The notes: generated by a model not told the origin, from the letters alone. Counted from the first letter of the stretch, positions 8,508 to 17,447 are shown. The stretch is 64,000 nt of DNA from an uncultured Candidatus Melainabacteria bacterium (GCA_934726055.1 CAKVCZ010000004.1:77289-141288); one strand, 5' to 3'. Numbers and translations are program-made.

Positions 8508-8826
8508 ACGTTGGTATGAGCATGATCCTCTATTGCTTGAAGTTGTTGAATTGTTGAAAAACTATCAAGAAGAATTGCGTGTTCAAGCTGAATATTTTTT
8601 AGAAAAAATTGAAGAAAAAGTTTCAAAAGATGCAATAGAAAAATTTTATTCAATGGTAAAACCGGTAAATGGCAACAGATGGTATGACAAAGACCCTGTA
8701 ATTTCAAAAACAATTGAATTATTGCGTGTCGTTCCACCGGATGTTCAAAAAGCATGTGCTGAACATTTTATAAATGCATTAAAAGATATTGGTGTTGATT
8801 ATCAGAGTCCAAATATTAAGGGCTAA
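8491..8826 (+). CDS. Small protein with internal duplication (WYxxDP repeats), unknown function
   Basis: 111 residues. Two copies of a 35-residue unit occur: RRWYEHDPLLLEVVELL near residue 5 and NRWYDKDPVISKTIELL near residue 66. Each is followed by a predicted amphipathic helix. There are no membrane segments and no known catalytic motif. A strong ribosome site (AAGGAGG) lies inside the murA end, and the stop overlaps the mfd ATG by one base. The gene is therefore embedded in a murA-mfd transcript. A role in cell-wall or repair regulation would be a guess. Confidence 0.75.
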   Translation: MKQEYRRWYEHDPLLLEVVELLKNYQEELRVQAEYFLEKIEEKVSKDAIEKFYSMVKPVNGNRWYDKDPVISKTIELLRVVPPDVQKACAEHFINALKDIGVDYQSPNIKG

Positions 8827-11800
8827 TGTTTAATTTTAAGTGTGGTAATTTAAAAAATTTAGAAAAGCTTGTTAAATCAGAAAAATCATTTGTTTTAACA
8901 GGTTTAACGTCGTTTTTTAGGTTGTTTCTTTTAAATAAAATTATTGAATATTCAAAGAAAAAAGTTTTATTTGTAACTTCTTCTGAACAGTCGGCATTGA
9001 AATATAAAAATGATTATAAAAAGTTATTTAACAACGAGATATCGTATTTGCCTTTTCAGCAGGTTTCTTTGTATGAATCATTAAATTTAAACAAGTATGA
9101 TTATGCAAAGCAGGTTGAAATCTTATTAAATAGACCAAATATAGTTGTTACACAAGTAAAAACATTATTAGAAAAATTTCCTGATGAAAGTTTTTTATCT
9201 GATAATTCTTTTTATTTAAAAGTAGGTGATAGTGTTGAGCCTTTAACAGTTGCACAAAAGCTTGTTGAAATGGGTTATAAACGCTCTGTTATGGTAACTG
9301 ACATCGGAGAATTTTCCATTAGGGGTGATATTATTGATATATTTTCCCTTTCAAATTATCCTGTAAGAATTGAGCTTTGGGGTGATGAAATTGTTGATAT
9401 AAGATATTTTAATAATGAAACTCAAAAGTCAGTTGAAAAAATAAAAAAAACGCAAATATTACCTGTTTATAAATTTAAATCTTCTGAAAATGTTGATATG
9501 CCAAAAGAATTGTTAAATATGGTGCAGGAAGAACGATACTTCGAAGGTATAGATATTTATCAATCGTATTTTAACTCAAATCTGGTAAGTGTATTTGATT
9601 ATTTCAAAGATTACATAATAATTTTTGAGGAGTCAGGTGAAATATTTTCAAAATATGAATTGTTAGATGAAAGGTTTACAACTCAGTTAAATGAAAATTT
9701 AAAATTAGCATTAAATTTTGAATTAAAAGAAAACAATCATATTTCATTTAATGAATTTGTTAAAAAAATCGCAGGAATGCAAAAAATAAAAATGAATAAT
9801 TTTCTTGAGTCAGAAAATGAATATATTTTAGAATTTGATGCCCAACCTGCAAAAAATTTTAATGCTAATATTGATGAAATAAGTGGGTATATAAATGAAA
9901 AATCAGGTTATGAAATTGTAATTTCGACAGACTATTCAGAGCGTGTTAAAGAAATATTAGCAGAAAAAGAAATATTTAATTTTGAGGTAATAGATGGTAT
10001 AGCTTCTTTTGGTACTGTTTCAGACGATTGCAAATTTATTCTTTTAACCGACCGCGAGTTGTTCAATAAGCGTTCAAAGGATGTTACCGTACAAAAACGT
10101 GGTTCATATAAAGAAAAACAAGATTATATTGAAAGCATAAATGATATTAAAATAGGGGAATATGTTGTTCATAGTATCCATGGTGTTGGTATTTATCAAG
10201 GGTTAACACAGCAGGAAATAGATGGTCAATTAAAAGACTATTTGACAATAGAATATGCAAATAAAGATAAATTACATATTCCGGCAGAGCAAATAAATTT
10301 GTTATGCAGGTATAGAGGTTCTTCATCAATCAAACCAAAATTGTCAAGAATGGGTGGCAATGACTGGAGTAATACTAAAAAGAAAGTTAAAAATGCCGTT
10401 GAAACTATTGCCTATGACTTATTACGTTTATATGCAAAGAGAAAGATGCGAACAGGTTTTCAATTTCTTCCTGATACGAATTGGCAAATTGAAATGGAAG
10501 ATGCTTTTGAATATGTTGAAACTCCTGATCAGATGCGGGCAATTGAGGAAGTTAAAAAGGATATGGAATCTGAAAGTCCTATGGATAGACTTATTTGTGG
10601 CGATGTCGGATTTGGCAAGACTGAAGTTGCAATGCGTGCAATTTTTAAAGCTATTACTTCCGGAAAGCAGGTCGCAGTTATTGTTCCGACAACAATTCTT
10701 GCTCTTCAGCATTATCAGACAATAAATGAGAGATTTAAACCATTTGCAATGAATGTTGATTTGTTGTGTAGATTTAGAAGTGCAAAGGAACAAAAAGATA
10801 CATTAAAAAAAATGGCTCTTGGTGAGTGTGATGTCGTAATTGGTACTCACAGATTGTTACAAGATGGTATTCAATTTAAAGATTTGGGTTTGCTTGTTAT
10901 AGATGAAGAACATCGTTTTGGAGTTAGACATAAGGAAAAATTAAAGCAATTAAAGGAAAATATTGATATTATATCTATGTCTGCAACACCTATCCCAAGA
11001 ACTTTGTATATGTCTTTATCAGGAATAAAAGACATGTCATTAATTAATACTCCACCAAAAAATAGACTTCCTGTTAAGACGTTTGTGGGTGAATTTTCAG
11101 AAAATGCAGTAAGAAATGCAATTGTGCATGAATTAGATAGAGATGGTCAAGTTTATTTCATATATAACAGAGTAGAAACGATTTTAGATTTTAAAATTCA
11201 ATTACAAAAAATAGTTCCGAATGCACGAATATGTGTTGGGCATGGACAAATGAACGAAAGCGAACTTGAAAAAGTAATGTTGGATTTTTCAAATCATGAG
11301 TATGATGTTTTGCTTTCTACGACTATAATTGAGTCTGGTTTAGATATCCCAAATGCAAATACAATGATTATTAACGATGCTGATAAGTTTGGGCTTGCTC
11401 AATTATATCAGTTAAGAGGTCGTGTTGGTAGGTGTGATAAACAAGCTTATTGTTATTGCTTCTTTAAAAAAGATAAATCATTAACAGAAGAAGCAACTAA
11501 GAGGTTAAAATCTATAAAAGAATTTACTACCTTAGGTAGCGGGTACCAAATTGCTCTGCGTGATGTTGAAATTAGAGGTGTTGGTAATTTGCTTGGAACA
11601 AAACAGCATGGACACATGGTAAATGTTGGTTTTGATACTTATTGTCAATTATTAGAAGAAACAATAAAAGAACTTCAAGGTGAAAAACCTGAAATTGTAA
11701 ATCCTACGATTGTTGATATAAATGTTACTGCGTTTATCCCTGATGATTGGGTAGGTTCATATGAACAAAAAATGATTGAGTATAAACGTTTAGCGGATGT

Positions 11801-12185
11801 AAAAAACCAAAATGAGTTAAATTATATAGTTGAGGAATGGACAGATAGATTTTCTAAAATGCCTGAACCGGTTGAAAATCTTATTAAATTAATAAAAATA
11901 AGATTGTCAGCAACAGATGCGAAAATATCTTTGATAAGAGAGACGGAAGATTATATCAGAATATATTCTCCATATACTCAACCAGAGTGGAAAATTATAA
12001 ATTCTAAGCTTCCATCTGAAATAAACAGAAAAATAAAATATACTCTTGCACCAAAGACTTGCCAAGACGGATATTCTGTATTATTATTGAATAGATCATA
12101 TATGAACTTTTATGAAATATTTAACATATTAATAGATTTGTTTTATTATATTAATAAAATAGGTTACGAGTATAGTAATGAATAG
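8826..12185 (+). CDS. mfd: Transcription-repair coupling factor
   Basis: 1119 residues, the family's normal length. The order is UvrB-like N-terminal domains, the RNA-polymerase interaction region (GEYVVHSIHGVGIYQG), then a superfamily 2 translocase. Its Walker A is GDVGFGKTEVA, its DExx box is DEEHRFG, motif III is SMSATPIPRTL, and the conserved QLRGRVGR motif is present. A C-terminal UvrA-binding-like domain follows. Mfd removes RNA polymerase stalled at DNA damage and recruits UvrA. The ATG overlaps the preceding stop (TAATG). The foldase gene follows after 11 bases. Confidence 0.96.
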   Translation: MFNFKCGNLKNLEKLVKSEKSFVLTGLTSFFRLFLLNKIIEYSKKKVLFVTSSEQSALKYKNDYKKLFNNEISYLPFQQVSLYESLNLNKYDYAKQVEILLNRPNIVVTQVKTLLEKFPDESFLSDNSFYLKVGDSVEPLTVAQKLVEMGYKRSVMVTDIGEFSIRGDIIDIFSLSNYPVRIELWGDEIVDIRYFNNETQKSVEKIKKTQILPVYKFKSSENVDMPKELLNMVQEERYFEGIDIYQSYFNSNLVSVFDYFKDYIIIFEESGEIFSKYELLDERFTTQLNENLKLALNFELKENNHISFNEFVKKIAGMQKIKMNNFLESENEYILEFDAQPAKNFNANIDEISGYINEKSGYEIVISTDYSERVKEILAEKEIFNFEVIDGIASFGTVSDDCKFILLTDRELFNKRSKDVTVQKRGSYKEKQDYIESINDIKIGEYVVHSIHGVGIYQGLTQQEIDGQLKDYLTIEYANKDKLHIPAEQINLLCRYRGSSSIKPKLSRMGGNDWSNTKKKVKNAVETIAYDLLRLYAKRKMRTGFQFLPDTNWQIEMEDAFEYVETPDQMRAIEEVKKDMESESPMDRLICGDVGFGKTEVAMRAIFKAITSGKQVAVIVPTTILALQHYQTINERFKPFAMNVDLLCRFRSAKEQKDTLKKMALGECDVVIGTHRLLQDGIQFKDLGLLVIDEEHRFGVRHKEKLKQLKENIDIISMSATPIPRTLYMSLSGIKDMSLINTPPKNRLPVKTFVGEFSENAVRNAIVHELDRDGQVYFIYNRVETILDFKIQLQKIVPNARICVGHGQMNESELEKVMLDFSNHEYDVLLSTTIIESGLDIPNANTMIINDADKFGLAQLYQLRGRVGRCDKQAYCYCFFKKDKSLTEEATKRLKSIKEFTTLGSGYQIALRDVEIRGVGNLLGTKQHGHMVNVGFDTYCQLLEETIKELQGEKPEIVNPTIVDINVTAFIPDDWVGSYEQKMIEYKRLADVKNQNELNYIVEEWTDRFSKMPEPVENLIKLIKIRLSATDAKISLIRETEDYIRIYSPYTQPEWKIINSKLPSEINRKIKYTLAPKTCQDGYSVLLLNRSYMNFYEIFNILIDLFYYINKIGYEYSNE

Positions 12186-12196
12186 GAGATATTATT

Positions 12197-13369
12197 ATGA
12201 AATTTATTAAAATTTTATCTTTGCTTGTAGTTACCTCAATGTTGTTAACAGGTTGCGGAATCAAAGATAAAACAGCTATTGTAAAAGTAAATGACCATGT
12301 AATTACCAAGGGTGATTACGATGAATTGTTTAATCAAACAGTGAAAAGCCCTGCATTGCAAATGTTTGGTCTTGACTCTAAAAAAGTTGATAAAAACAGC
12401 TTTATGTACTTAATGATAAAAGATAAAGTTGTTAACGAGTTAATTATTAGAGCATTAATTAATGATGAAATTCAAAAACGTCATATAACAGTTTCAACAA
12501 AGGATACTGAAGAAGCTTTGAACAAGGCAATTGAACAAGTTGGTTCAAAATCAAAATTTAATGAAATTTTGAAACAACACGGTGTTTCATTAGCTGACTT
12601 CAAAAAAGATTTAGTAGAAGAAGTTAAGATGAGAAAACTTGTTGATATGTTAGAAAAGGTTAATGTATCAGATGCAGATGCAAAAAAATACTATACAGCA
12701 AATGTTAGCAAATTCAAATATCCTGATAAAGTAAGAGCTTCTCATATTCTAATTGCTGCAAACGCAGACGAGTTAAAAGAATTGGCAAAAGCAGAAGAAA
12801 AAAATGCCAAGTTATCAGAAAAAGAATTAGATGAATTAGTTGCAAAGAAAATGGCAGAAAGATTAGCTGTTGCAAATGAAGCATTAGCAAAAGTTAAAAA
12901 TAATCCTGAATCATTTGCAAAAGTGGCAAAAGATATGTCAGAAGATGTTGAATCAGCAAAACAAGGCGGAGATTTAGGTTTCTTTGCAAAACAAGAAATG
13001 GTAGAACCTTTTGCAAAAGTTGCATTTGAATTAAAGCCAAATACAGTAAGTGAAATTGTTCAAACTCCTTATGGCTATCATATAATTCTTGTTACTGACA
13101 GAAAAGCTGCTGGTCAAGATTCTTTTGAAAAGGTTAAAGATGATATCAAATTATACTTAGAAAATGAAAAGAAAGTTAAAATCCTTGGTAATTTTGTTGA
13201 ATCATTAAAGAAGACTGCAAAAATAGAGTATGTTGATGATGAATTTAATCCTACTGATATAAAATCAGCATTGCAGCAACAAGCTAAAAAGAATTCTTAT
13301 ATGTCAGAACAAGTTGATGAAGCAAATAATACTGCTACACCGGAAGCTGTTCCTGCAAAAAATAAATAG
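12197..13369 (+). CDS. Parvulin-type peptidyl-prolyl isomerase lipoprotein (SurA/PrsA-like)
   Basis: 390 residues. The signal sequence ends in a clear lipobox LTGC (Cys20), so the protein should be membrane-anchored outside the cytoplasm. A SurA-like N-terminal helical domain is followed by a PpiC rotamase domain starting at RASHILIAA. That domain is split by a charged helical insert and continues with GGDLGFFAKQEMVEPF and TPYGYHIILV. The C-terminus is Ala/Gln-rich. It likely folds exported proteins. AGGAG precedes the ATG, and it is the last gene of the murA-mfd operon before a terminator. Confidence 0.9.
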   Translation: MKFIKILSLLVVTSMLLTGCGIKDKTAIVKVNDHVITKGDYDELFNQTVKSPALQMFGLDSKKVDKNSFMYLMIKDKVVNELIIRALINDEIQKRHITVSTKDTEEALNKAIEQVGSKSKFNEILKQHGVSLADFKKDLVEEVKMRKLVDMLEKVNVSDADAKKYYTANVSKFKYPDKVRASHILIAANADELKELAKAEEKNAKLSEKELDELVAKKMAERLAVANEALAKVKNNPESFAKVAKDMSEDVESAKQGGDLGFFAKQEMVEPFAKVAFELKPNTVSEIVQTPYGYHIILVTDRKAAGQDSFEKVKDDIKLYLENEKKVKILGNFVESLKKTAKIEYVDDEFNPTDIKSALQQQAKKNSYMSEQVDEANNTATPEAVPAKNK

Positions 13370-13398
13370 TTTTATTTATAAAATTTAAAAACTATATA

Positions 13399-13436
13399 AA
13401 AGGCGATATTTTGGAATTAAGAAATATCGCTTTTTT
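13399..13436. terminator. Terminator embedded in the end of the convergent kinase gene
   Basis: GCGATATTT (13403-13411) pairs with AAATATCGC (13422-13430), followed by a T run. The loop contains the stop codon of the minus-strand kinase gene, so the hairpin's right arm also encodes that gene's last residues. Confidence 0.7.
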
Positions 13437-14298
13437 CGGTTTCAAAAGAATTTGTAATTATATGTAAGTATTCAATAATTTGTGCCAAATAATTTAAATC
13501 AGCATTTCCATTAATAATAATATCTGCATCTTTTCTTGTCGGCATAATGTATTTTTCGCCTGCACAAATCAAGTAATTCCAATGTTTTTTTGCATTTTCT
13601 AAATCTTGATTTCTTTCAGTTTCAGCTCTTTGTAAAAATCTTTGCCTTCTTATTTCGTCGTCAACTTCAATGTATAATTTTACGTCAAAAATGTCTTTAA
13701 TATTTCCATAGAAAGTTGCCGTACCTTCGATGATAATAACTTTTTCAGCTTTAACCGGAATAGAATTTGGAACAGATACACCGGTACCGTTTGGAAGATA
13801 TTTCGGTGATTTTATATTATTTCCAACTGATAAATTTTCTAAATCATCATAAAGTACATCAAGTTGAAAGCCTTCAGGTGAATCAATATCGTATCCGCTA
13901 TCTCTTAGATGATCAAAAGAGCCGTATTTAAGAATAAGGTTAGAGATATCTTTAAAATAGTTATCTGTACTTAAAATAGAAACAGGCATTTCTAAATCTT
14001 GAGTTATTCGCTGTATTTCTGAACATATTGTTGATTTTCCGGAAGCAGATGCACCGTTGATACCAATTAAAAGACGCTTGTCAGGGTTATTGATCAAGCG
14101 TTTAGTAAAATTGGATATAAAATCCGGACGAACTTCAATAATCATTGGATTTTGACATTTTTTGTCGAAAGCAAAAAGCTGCTTTAATTTTGTCTGAATA
14201 TAAAACGCAAGCAATTCTCTTCCGCTTTTTTGCGATAGGTCTGGTTTAAATAATTTATCTTTAGTTGATAATTCTTTTGTTAATAGTGGATATATCAT
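13417..14298 (-). CDS. Uridine kinase-like P-loop kinase
   Basis: 293 residues. After an N-terminal extension of about 75 residues comes a phosphoribulokinase/uridine-kinase fold. Walker A is GINGASASGKST; STDNYFKD has the substrate-binding Asp; FDHLRDSGYDIDSPEGF follows; the Walker B-like strand is VIIIEGTATF. It probably phosphorylates a nucleoside or related sugar alcohol. The long N-terminal extension is unlike simple Udk, so the substrate is not certain. The gene is monocistronic and convergent with the foldase gene. Confidence 0.75.
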   Translation of the reverse strand: MIYPLLTKELSTKDKLFKPDLSQKSGRELLAFYIQTKLKQLFAFDKKCQNPMIIEVRPDFISNFTKRLINNPDKRLLIGINGASASGKSTICSEIQRITQDLEMPVSILSTDNYFKDISNLILKYGSFDHLRDSGYDIDSPEGFQLDVLYDDLENLSVGNNIKSPKYLPNGTGVSVPNSIPVKAEKVIIIEGTATFYGNIKDIFDVKLYIEVDDEIRRQRFLQRAETERNQDLENAKKHWNYLICAGEKYIMPTRKDADIIINGNADLNYLAQIIEYLHIITNSFETEKSDIS

Positions 14299-14400
14299 AC
14301 TTCGATTTATTCGATTTAAAATATACTTTATATAATCTTAAAACAAATAAAAAAATATTTCCAGTGTTTTATAAAATAATAGTCAAATCAAAAATAAAAC

Positions 14401-14429
14401 TTGACAATAAAATGACTAAAGTGTAGAAT
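14401..14429 (+). promoter_or_regulatory. tRNA-Leu promoter
   Basis: TTGACA (14401-14406, perfect -35), 17-base spacer, TAGAAT (14424-14429). The mature tRNA begins 26 bases downstream. This is the strongest sigma-70 match in the window. Confidence 0.85.
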
Positions 14430-14454
14430 TAGATTATAGATAAAAGAAACCAAT

Positions 14455-14539
14455 GGGCCTGTGGCGAAATTGGTAGACGCACTAGACTTAGGATCTAGCG
14501 CAGCAATGTGTGAGAGTTCGAGTCTCTCCGGGCCCACCA
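14455..14539 (+). tRNA. tRNA-Leu (anticodon UAG)
   Basis: 85 nt including encoded CCA. The acceptor arms GGGCCTG and CGGGCCC pair with one wobble. The D-arm region is GCGAAATTGGTAGACGC. The anticodon stem CTAGA/TCTAG encloses loop CTTAGGA (anticodon TAG). A long variable region typical of Leu tRNA and a T-loop GTTCGAGTC follow. A strong promoter lies upstream and a terminator directly downstream. Its 3' end shares the 10-mer GCCCACCATA with a site 3 kb downstream. Confidence 0.97.
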
Positions 14540-14540
14540 T

Positions 14541-14575
14541 AAGAAACAGGATAAGCAATTATCCTGTTTCTTATT
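14541..14575 (+). terminator. Terminator of tRNA-Leu
   Basis: A perfect 14-bp stem, AAGAAACAGGATAA (14541-14554) with TTATCCTGTTTCTT (14559-14572), GCAA loop, then ATTATATA. Confidence 0.85.
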
Positions 14576-14640
14576 ATATAAGGGTTTCAGACCTTAATGA
14601 AAGTTTATAAATTAACATAACTTACCCTTTTTTCATCAAC

Positions 14641-14665
14641 CGTTAGGATACTCGAACTTTTTAAA
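14641..14665. repeat. Left copy of an imperfect inverted repeat flanking the arsenic island
   Basis: CGTTAGGATA followed by CTCGAACTTTTTAAA here matches, in reverse complement and with a 5-base insertion, the block at 17525-17554. The pair brackets the small gene, arsP, acr3 and arsR. Confidence 0.4.
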
Positions 14666-14757
14666 CTTTGTCGTAAAACCTGATACTTATTAAGGTTTGT
14701 ATTTTTTATCTTTTCTTTTTTAATATTTATGTGTAAGAAAGAAAGGAGAAAATAGTT

Positions 14758-14970
14758 ATGGATTTTGTAGAAAATTATAATAACGAATTAGAACACTTGG
14801 AAGAAATAAGACAGGCTTGGCAAAAAAAATATGACAAAATGAGGGTTACATTGACTATTGCTGATGCAAAAGAGATTCGTGATACTTTATGCGATTTGGC
14901 AAAACTATTATGGCGGTGGGAACAGAATGCAAAGAATGAAAAAGAACAAGAAGAGCAAAAGGGGAATTAA
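14758..14970 (+). CDS. Small helical charged protein, unknown function
   Basis: 70 residues, with a strong ribosome site (AAAGGAG) 8 bases before the ATG. Rich in Glu, Lys, Asp and Trp, it reads as two amphipathic helices (ELEHLEEIRQAWQKKYDKM and IRDTLCDLAKLLWRWEQ). No domain is recognised. It sits between the tRNA-Leu terminator and the convergent arsenic operon, so it may be cargo or a remnant of the island. The clean ribosome site argues that it is expressed. Confidence 0.55.
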   Translation: MDFVENYNNELEHLEEIRQAWQKKYDKMRVTLTIADAKEIRDTLCDLAKLLWRWEQNAKNEKEQEEQKGN

Positions 14971-15030
14971 TATATTAAAAATAATTCTTTTTTATCTTAT
15001 TGTTGAGTTTTACAAGTTCGAAAAATAAAT

Positions 15031-16008
15031 TTATAAAACAAAATTATATAAATACCCTACAAGAGTAAATACAATAAACATAAATATAACAAATCTGATT
15101 ACAAGTTCTTTTTTCATAACTCTTGATATTATTATCATTTCAGGTAAAGACAGAGCAACAATCGCCATCATAAAAACTAATACCGTTCCTATTGCCGCAC
15201 CTTTATCAATTAAAACCTGTGCAATAGGAATAATTGTTGTAGCATCAGCATAAAGTGGTATTCCTGCTAAAACTGCCAAAGGAACTGCAAACAAATTATT
15301 GCTACCCATATATTTTATAAAGAACTCTTGCGGAACATATCCGTGTAAAAATGCACCTATACCAACACCCAAAAGGACAAACAACCATATTTTTTTCATT
15401 AAGTCTTTGGCATAGATAACAGATTCTATTGTTCTGCTTTTTATTGTTGGCTTCTCTTTTTCACAATTACAAGAACAACAGCAGCAAGAAGTTTGTTTTG
15501 TTTCGGTTTTATTTAATAAATAATCTTGTAAGTATTTACTCCAACCGAATTTTTGCATAATCATACCACCAAATGTTCCAACAGTAATTCCTGTAACTAT
15601 ATATAAAATTGTTATCCTCCAACCTATAACACCTGCTAAAACTAATATTGCAATTTCATTTATCATAGGGGAAGTTATAATAAAACTCATAGCAATTCCA
15701 AAAGGAACTCCTGCCTCAATAAAACCTATAAAAACAGGTATGGATGAACAAGAACAAAAAGGAGTTATTGCACCGAATATTGAAGCAAGCAAATGTGCAA
15801 TAAACTTCGGTTGTTTTTCAATATAGTTTCTTAACTTGGTATTATCAATATAACTTCTTAAAAATGCTATTACTGTAATTATCGTAAATAACAAGAACAA
15901 AATCTTTAAAACATCATAGATAAAAAAGTGTACAGCAGAACCGAAACTTGTACTTTCCGATAAACCTAATATTTGATATACAAACCAATCTGCAAATTTT
16001 AAAAACAT
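15031..16008 (-). CDS. arsP: ArsP-type permease (organoarsenical efflux), DUF318 family
   Basis: 325 residues, about eight membrane segments. The family hallmark TPFCSCSSIPVF holds the conserved cysteine pair used in trivalent organoarsenical export. GIPLYADATTIIPIA is the second conserved half-motif. The cytoplasmic loop between the halves carries an unusual cysteine string, TSCCCCSCNCEKEK, possibly a metalloid- or metal-binding patch. Its ATG overlaps the acr3 stop by one base (TAATG), and it lies in the acr3-arsP operon divergent from arsR. Family membership is firm; the substrate (methyl-arsenite rather than another metalloid) is inferred. Confidence 0.85.
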   Translation of the reverse strand: MFLKFADWFVYQILGLSESTSFGSAVHFFIYDVLKILFLLFTIITVIAFLRSYIDNTKLRNYIEKQPKFIAHLLASIFGAITPFCSCSSIPVFIGFIEAGVPFGIAMSFIITSPMINEIAILVLAGVIGWRITILYIVTGITVGTFGGMIMQKFGWSKYLQDYLLNKTETKQTSCCCCSCNCEKEKPTIKSRTIESVIYAKDLMKKIWLFVLLGVGIGAFLHGYVPQEFFIKYMGSNNLFAVPLAVLAGIPLYADATTIIPIAQVLIDKGAAIGTVLVFMMAIVALSLPEMIIISRVMKKELVIRFVIFMFIVFTLVGYLYNFVL

Positions 16009-17060
16009 TATTCTTTTCCTTTATATAATTTTTCCCTAAACCAATATGACAAATTTACAAGTGAAATCAATGCCGGAACTTCAATTAAGGGTCCTATAAC
16101 ACAAGCAAATGCTTCAGGCGAATTTAATCCGAATACCGCTATTGCTACTGCAATCGCAAGTTCAAAATTATTCCCTGCGGCAGTAAATGATAATGTTGCT
16201 GATTTTTCATAATCCGCACCTAATTTTTTACTCAAAAAGAATGAAAGCAAAAACATAACTGCAAAATACAAAACTAAAGGAATTGCTATTTTAATAACAT
16301 CCATAGGAATTGTTAATATTAAATCACCTTTTAAACTAAACATTACAACTATTGTGAATAATAAGGCAATAAGGGTTATTGGACTAATTTTAGATACAAA
16401 AATATTATGAAACCAATCATATCCTTTTAATCTTATTAAGACTTTTTGAGAAATAAACCCTGCTAAAAATGGGATTCCAAGATATAAAAAGACACTTTGT
16501 GCTATGGTTTTCATTGAGATATCAACAATAGCACCCTGTAAGCCGAAAAATGGCGGAAGAATTGTTATAAAAAACCACGCATAAGCACTAAAAAACAAAA
16601 CTTGAAAAATACTGTTAAATGCAACTAATCCTGCTCCGTATTCAGAACTTCCCCCTGCAAGCCTGTTCCAAACCAAAACCATTGCAATACATCTTGCAAG
16701 CCCTATCATAATAAGTCCAATCATATAGTGAGGTAATTCACGTAAAAATAAAACTGCAAGAATAAACATTAAAATAGGACCAATAATCCAATTTAAAATC
16801 AGAGAAAGAGATAAAATTTTTTTATCCGCAAAAATCTCTTTTAATTTTTCATACTTAACTCTTGCAAGAGGCGGGTACATCATCAAAATTAAACCGATAG
16901 CGATAGGAATAGAGGTTGTGCCTGTTTGAAATTGGTTAATAAAATTTTTTATACTTGGAATAAAAAATCCAACACCAACACCAATGAACATTGCTAAAAA
17001 TATCCACAATGTCAGAAACCTATCTAAAAAACTTAATTTGCTTGAAACTGCATTTTTCAT
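16008..17060 (-). CDS. acr3: Acr3-family arsenite efflux permease
   Basis: 350 residues, about ten membrane helices, BASS-like fold. Conserved Acr3 features are seen: MMYPPLARVKYEKL in an early helix, GLARCIAMVLVWNRLAGG with the essential cysteine, and ATLSFTAAGNNFELAIAVAI. It exports As(III) by proton antiport at the cytoplasmic membrane. The ATG has GAGGTG 5 bases upstream. Transcription is expected from a TTGACA promoter (17152 to 17124) covered by an ArsR-type palindrome, so arsenite should induce it. Confidence 0.92.
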   Translation of the reverse strand: MKNAVSSKLSFLDRFLTLWIFLAMFIGVGVGFFIPSIKNFINQFQTGTTSIPIAIGLILMMYPPLARVKYEKLKEIFADKKILSLSLILNWIIGPILMFILAVLFLRELPHYMIGLIMIGLARCIAMVLVWNRLAGGSSEYGAGLVAFNSIFQVLFFSAYAWFFITILPPFFGLQGAIVDISMKTIAQSVFLYLGIPFLAGFISQKVLIRLKGYDWFHNIFVSKISPITLIALLFTIVVMFSLKGDLILTIPMDVIKIAIPLVLYFAVMFLLSFFLSKKLGADYEKSATLSFTAAGNNFELAIAVAIAVFGLNSPEAFACVIGPLIEVPALISLVNLSYWFREKLYKGKE

Positions 17061-17072
17061 TAAATCACCTCA

Positions 17073-17101
17073 TTGACTTTTTTGTGTAGATATTCCATAA
17101 T
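17073..17101 (+). promoter_or_regulatory. arsR promoter
   Basis: TTGACT (17073-17078), 17-base spacer, CATAAT (17096-17101). The -10 lies inside operator 1. The predicted leader is about 55 bases to the arsR ATG at 17163. Confidence 0.55.
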
Positions 17102-17109
17102 TGGAATAT
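17090..17109. promoter_or_regulatory. ArsR-type operator 1
   Basis: A perfect 8-bp inverted repeat ATATTCCA-TAAT-TGGAATAT. It covers the -10 box of the plus-strand arsR promoter. Confidence 0.75.
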
Positions 17110-17123
17110 AATATGATAAAAAT

Positions 17124-17152
17124 ATGATATTCCACTTTTGGAATAATGTCAA
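17124..17152 (-). promoter_or_regulatory. acr3-arsP promoter
   Basis: On the minus strand TTGACA (17152-17147), 17-base spacer, TATCAT (17129-17124). The predicted leader is about 57 bases to the acr3 ATG at 17060. Confidence 0.7.
17127..17146. promoter_or_regulatory. ArsR-type operator 2
   Basis: ATATTCCA-CTTT-TGGAATAA, the same arms as operator 1 with one end mismatch. It fills the spacer and overlaps the -10 of the acr3 promoter. The operator centres are 37 bp apart. Confidence 0.75.
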
Positions 17153-17162
17153 TGGTATAACT

Positions 17163-17447
17163 ATGAAAACAATAAATGATAAAAAAGCAGAAATATTTAA
17201 AGCACTTGCAAATCCTGTAAGACTTGATGTTATAGACCAATTATTAGACGGTGAAAAATGCGTTTGTGAAATTCAAAAAGCATTAAGCAAATACGAACAA
17301 CCCCATATTTCAAAAAGTCTTGCAAAATTAAAATCGGCGGGTTTAATTAAGGATAGAAGAGAGGGAATGAATGTTTATTATTCACTTTCAATTTGTTGTA
17401 TGGGAGAATTTTTTAATTGTTTAAATAAACTATTAAATAAAGGTTAA
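17163..17447 (+). CDS. arsR: ArsR-family arsenite-responsive repressor
   Basis: 94 residues from the ATG at 17163. A longer frame from 17124 would begin inside operator 2 and add non-homologous residues, so it was not used. The winged-helix core is FKALANPVRLDVIDQLL, with recognition helix QPHISKSLAKLKSAGLI. C33 and C35 in GEKCVCEI are the classic As(III)-binding pair. Two further cysteines (SICC) and one more near the C-terminus could add a third ligand. Binding of As(III) should release the two palindromes upstream. No clear ribosome site is visible. Confidence 0.9.
   Translation: MKTINDKKAEIFKALANPVRLDVIDQLLDGEKCVCEIQKALSKYEQPHISKSLAKLKSAGLIKDRREGMNVYYSLSICCMGEFFNCLNKLLNKG

Noticed and set aside
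17124..17162. Longer ArsR start at 17124
   Set aside because: It would translate operator 2 and adds residues unlike the family; the ATG at 17163 matches the usual N-terminus.
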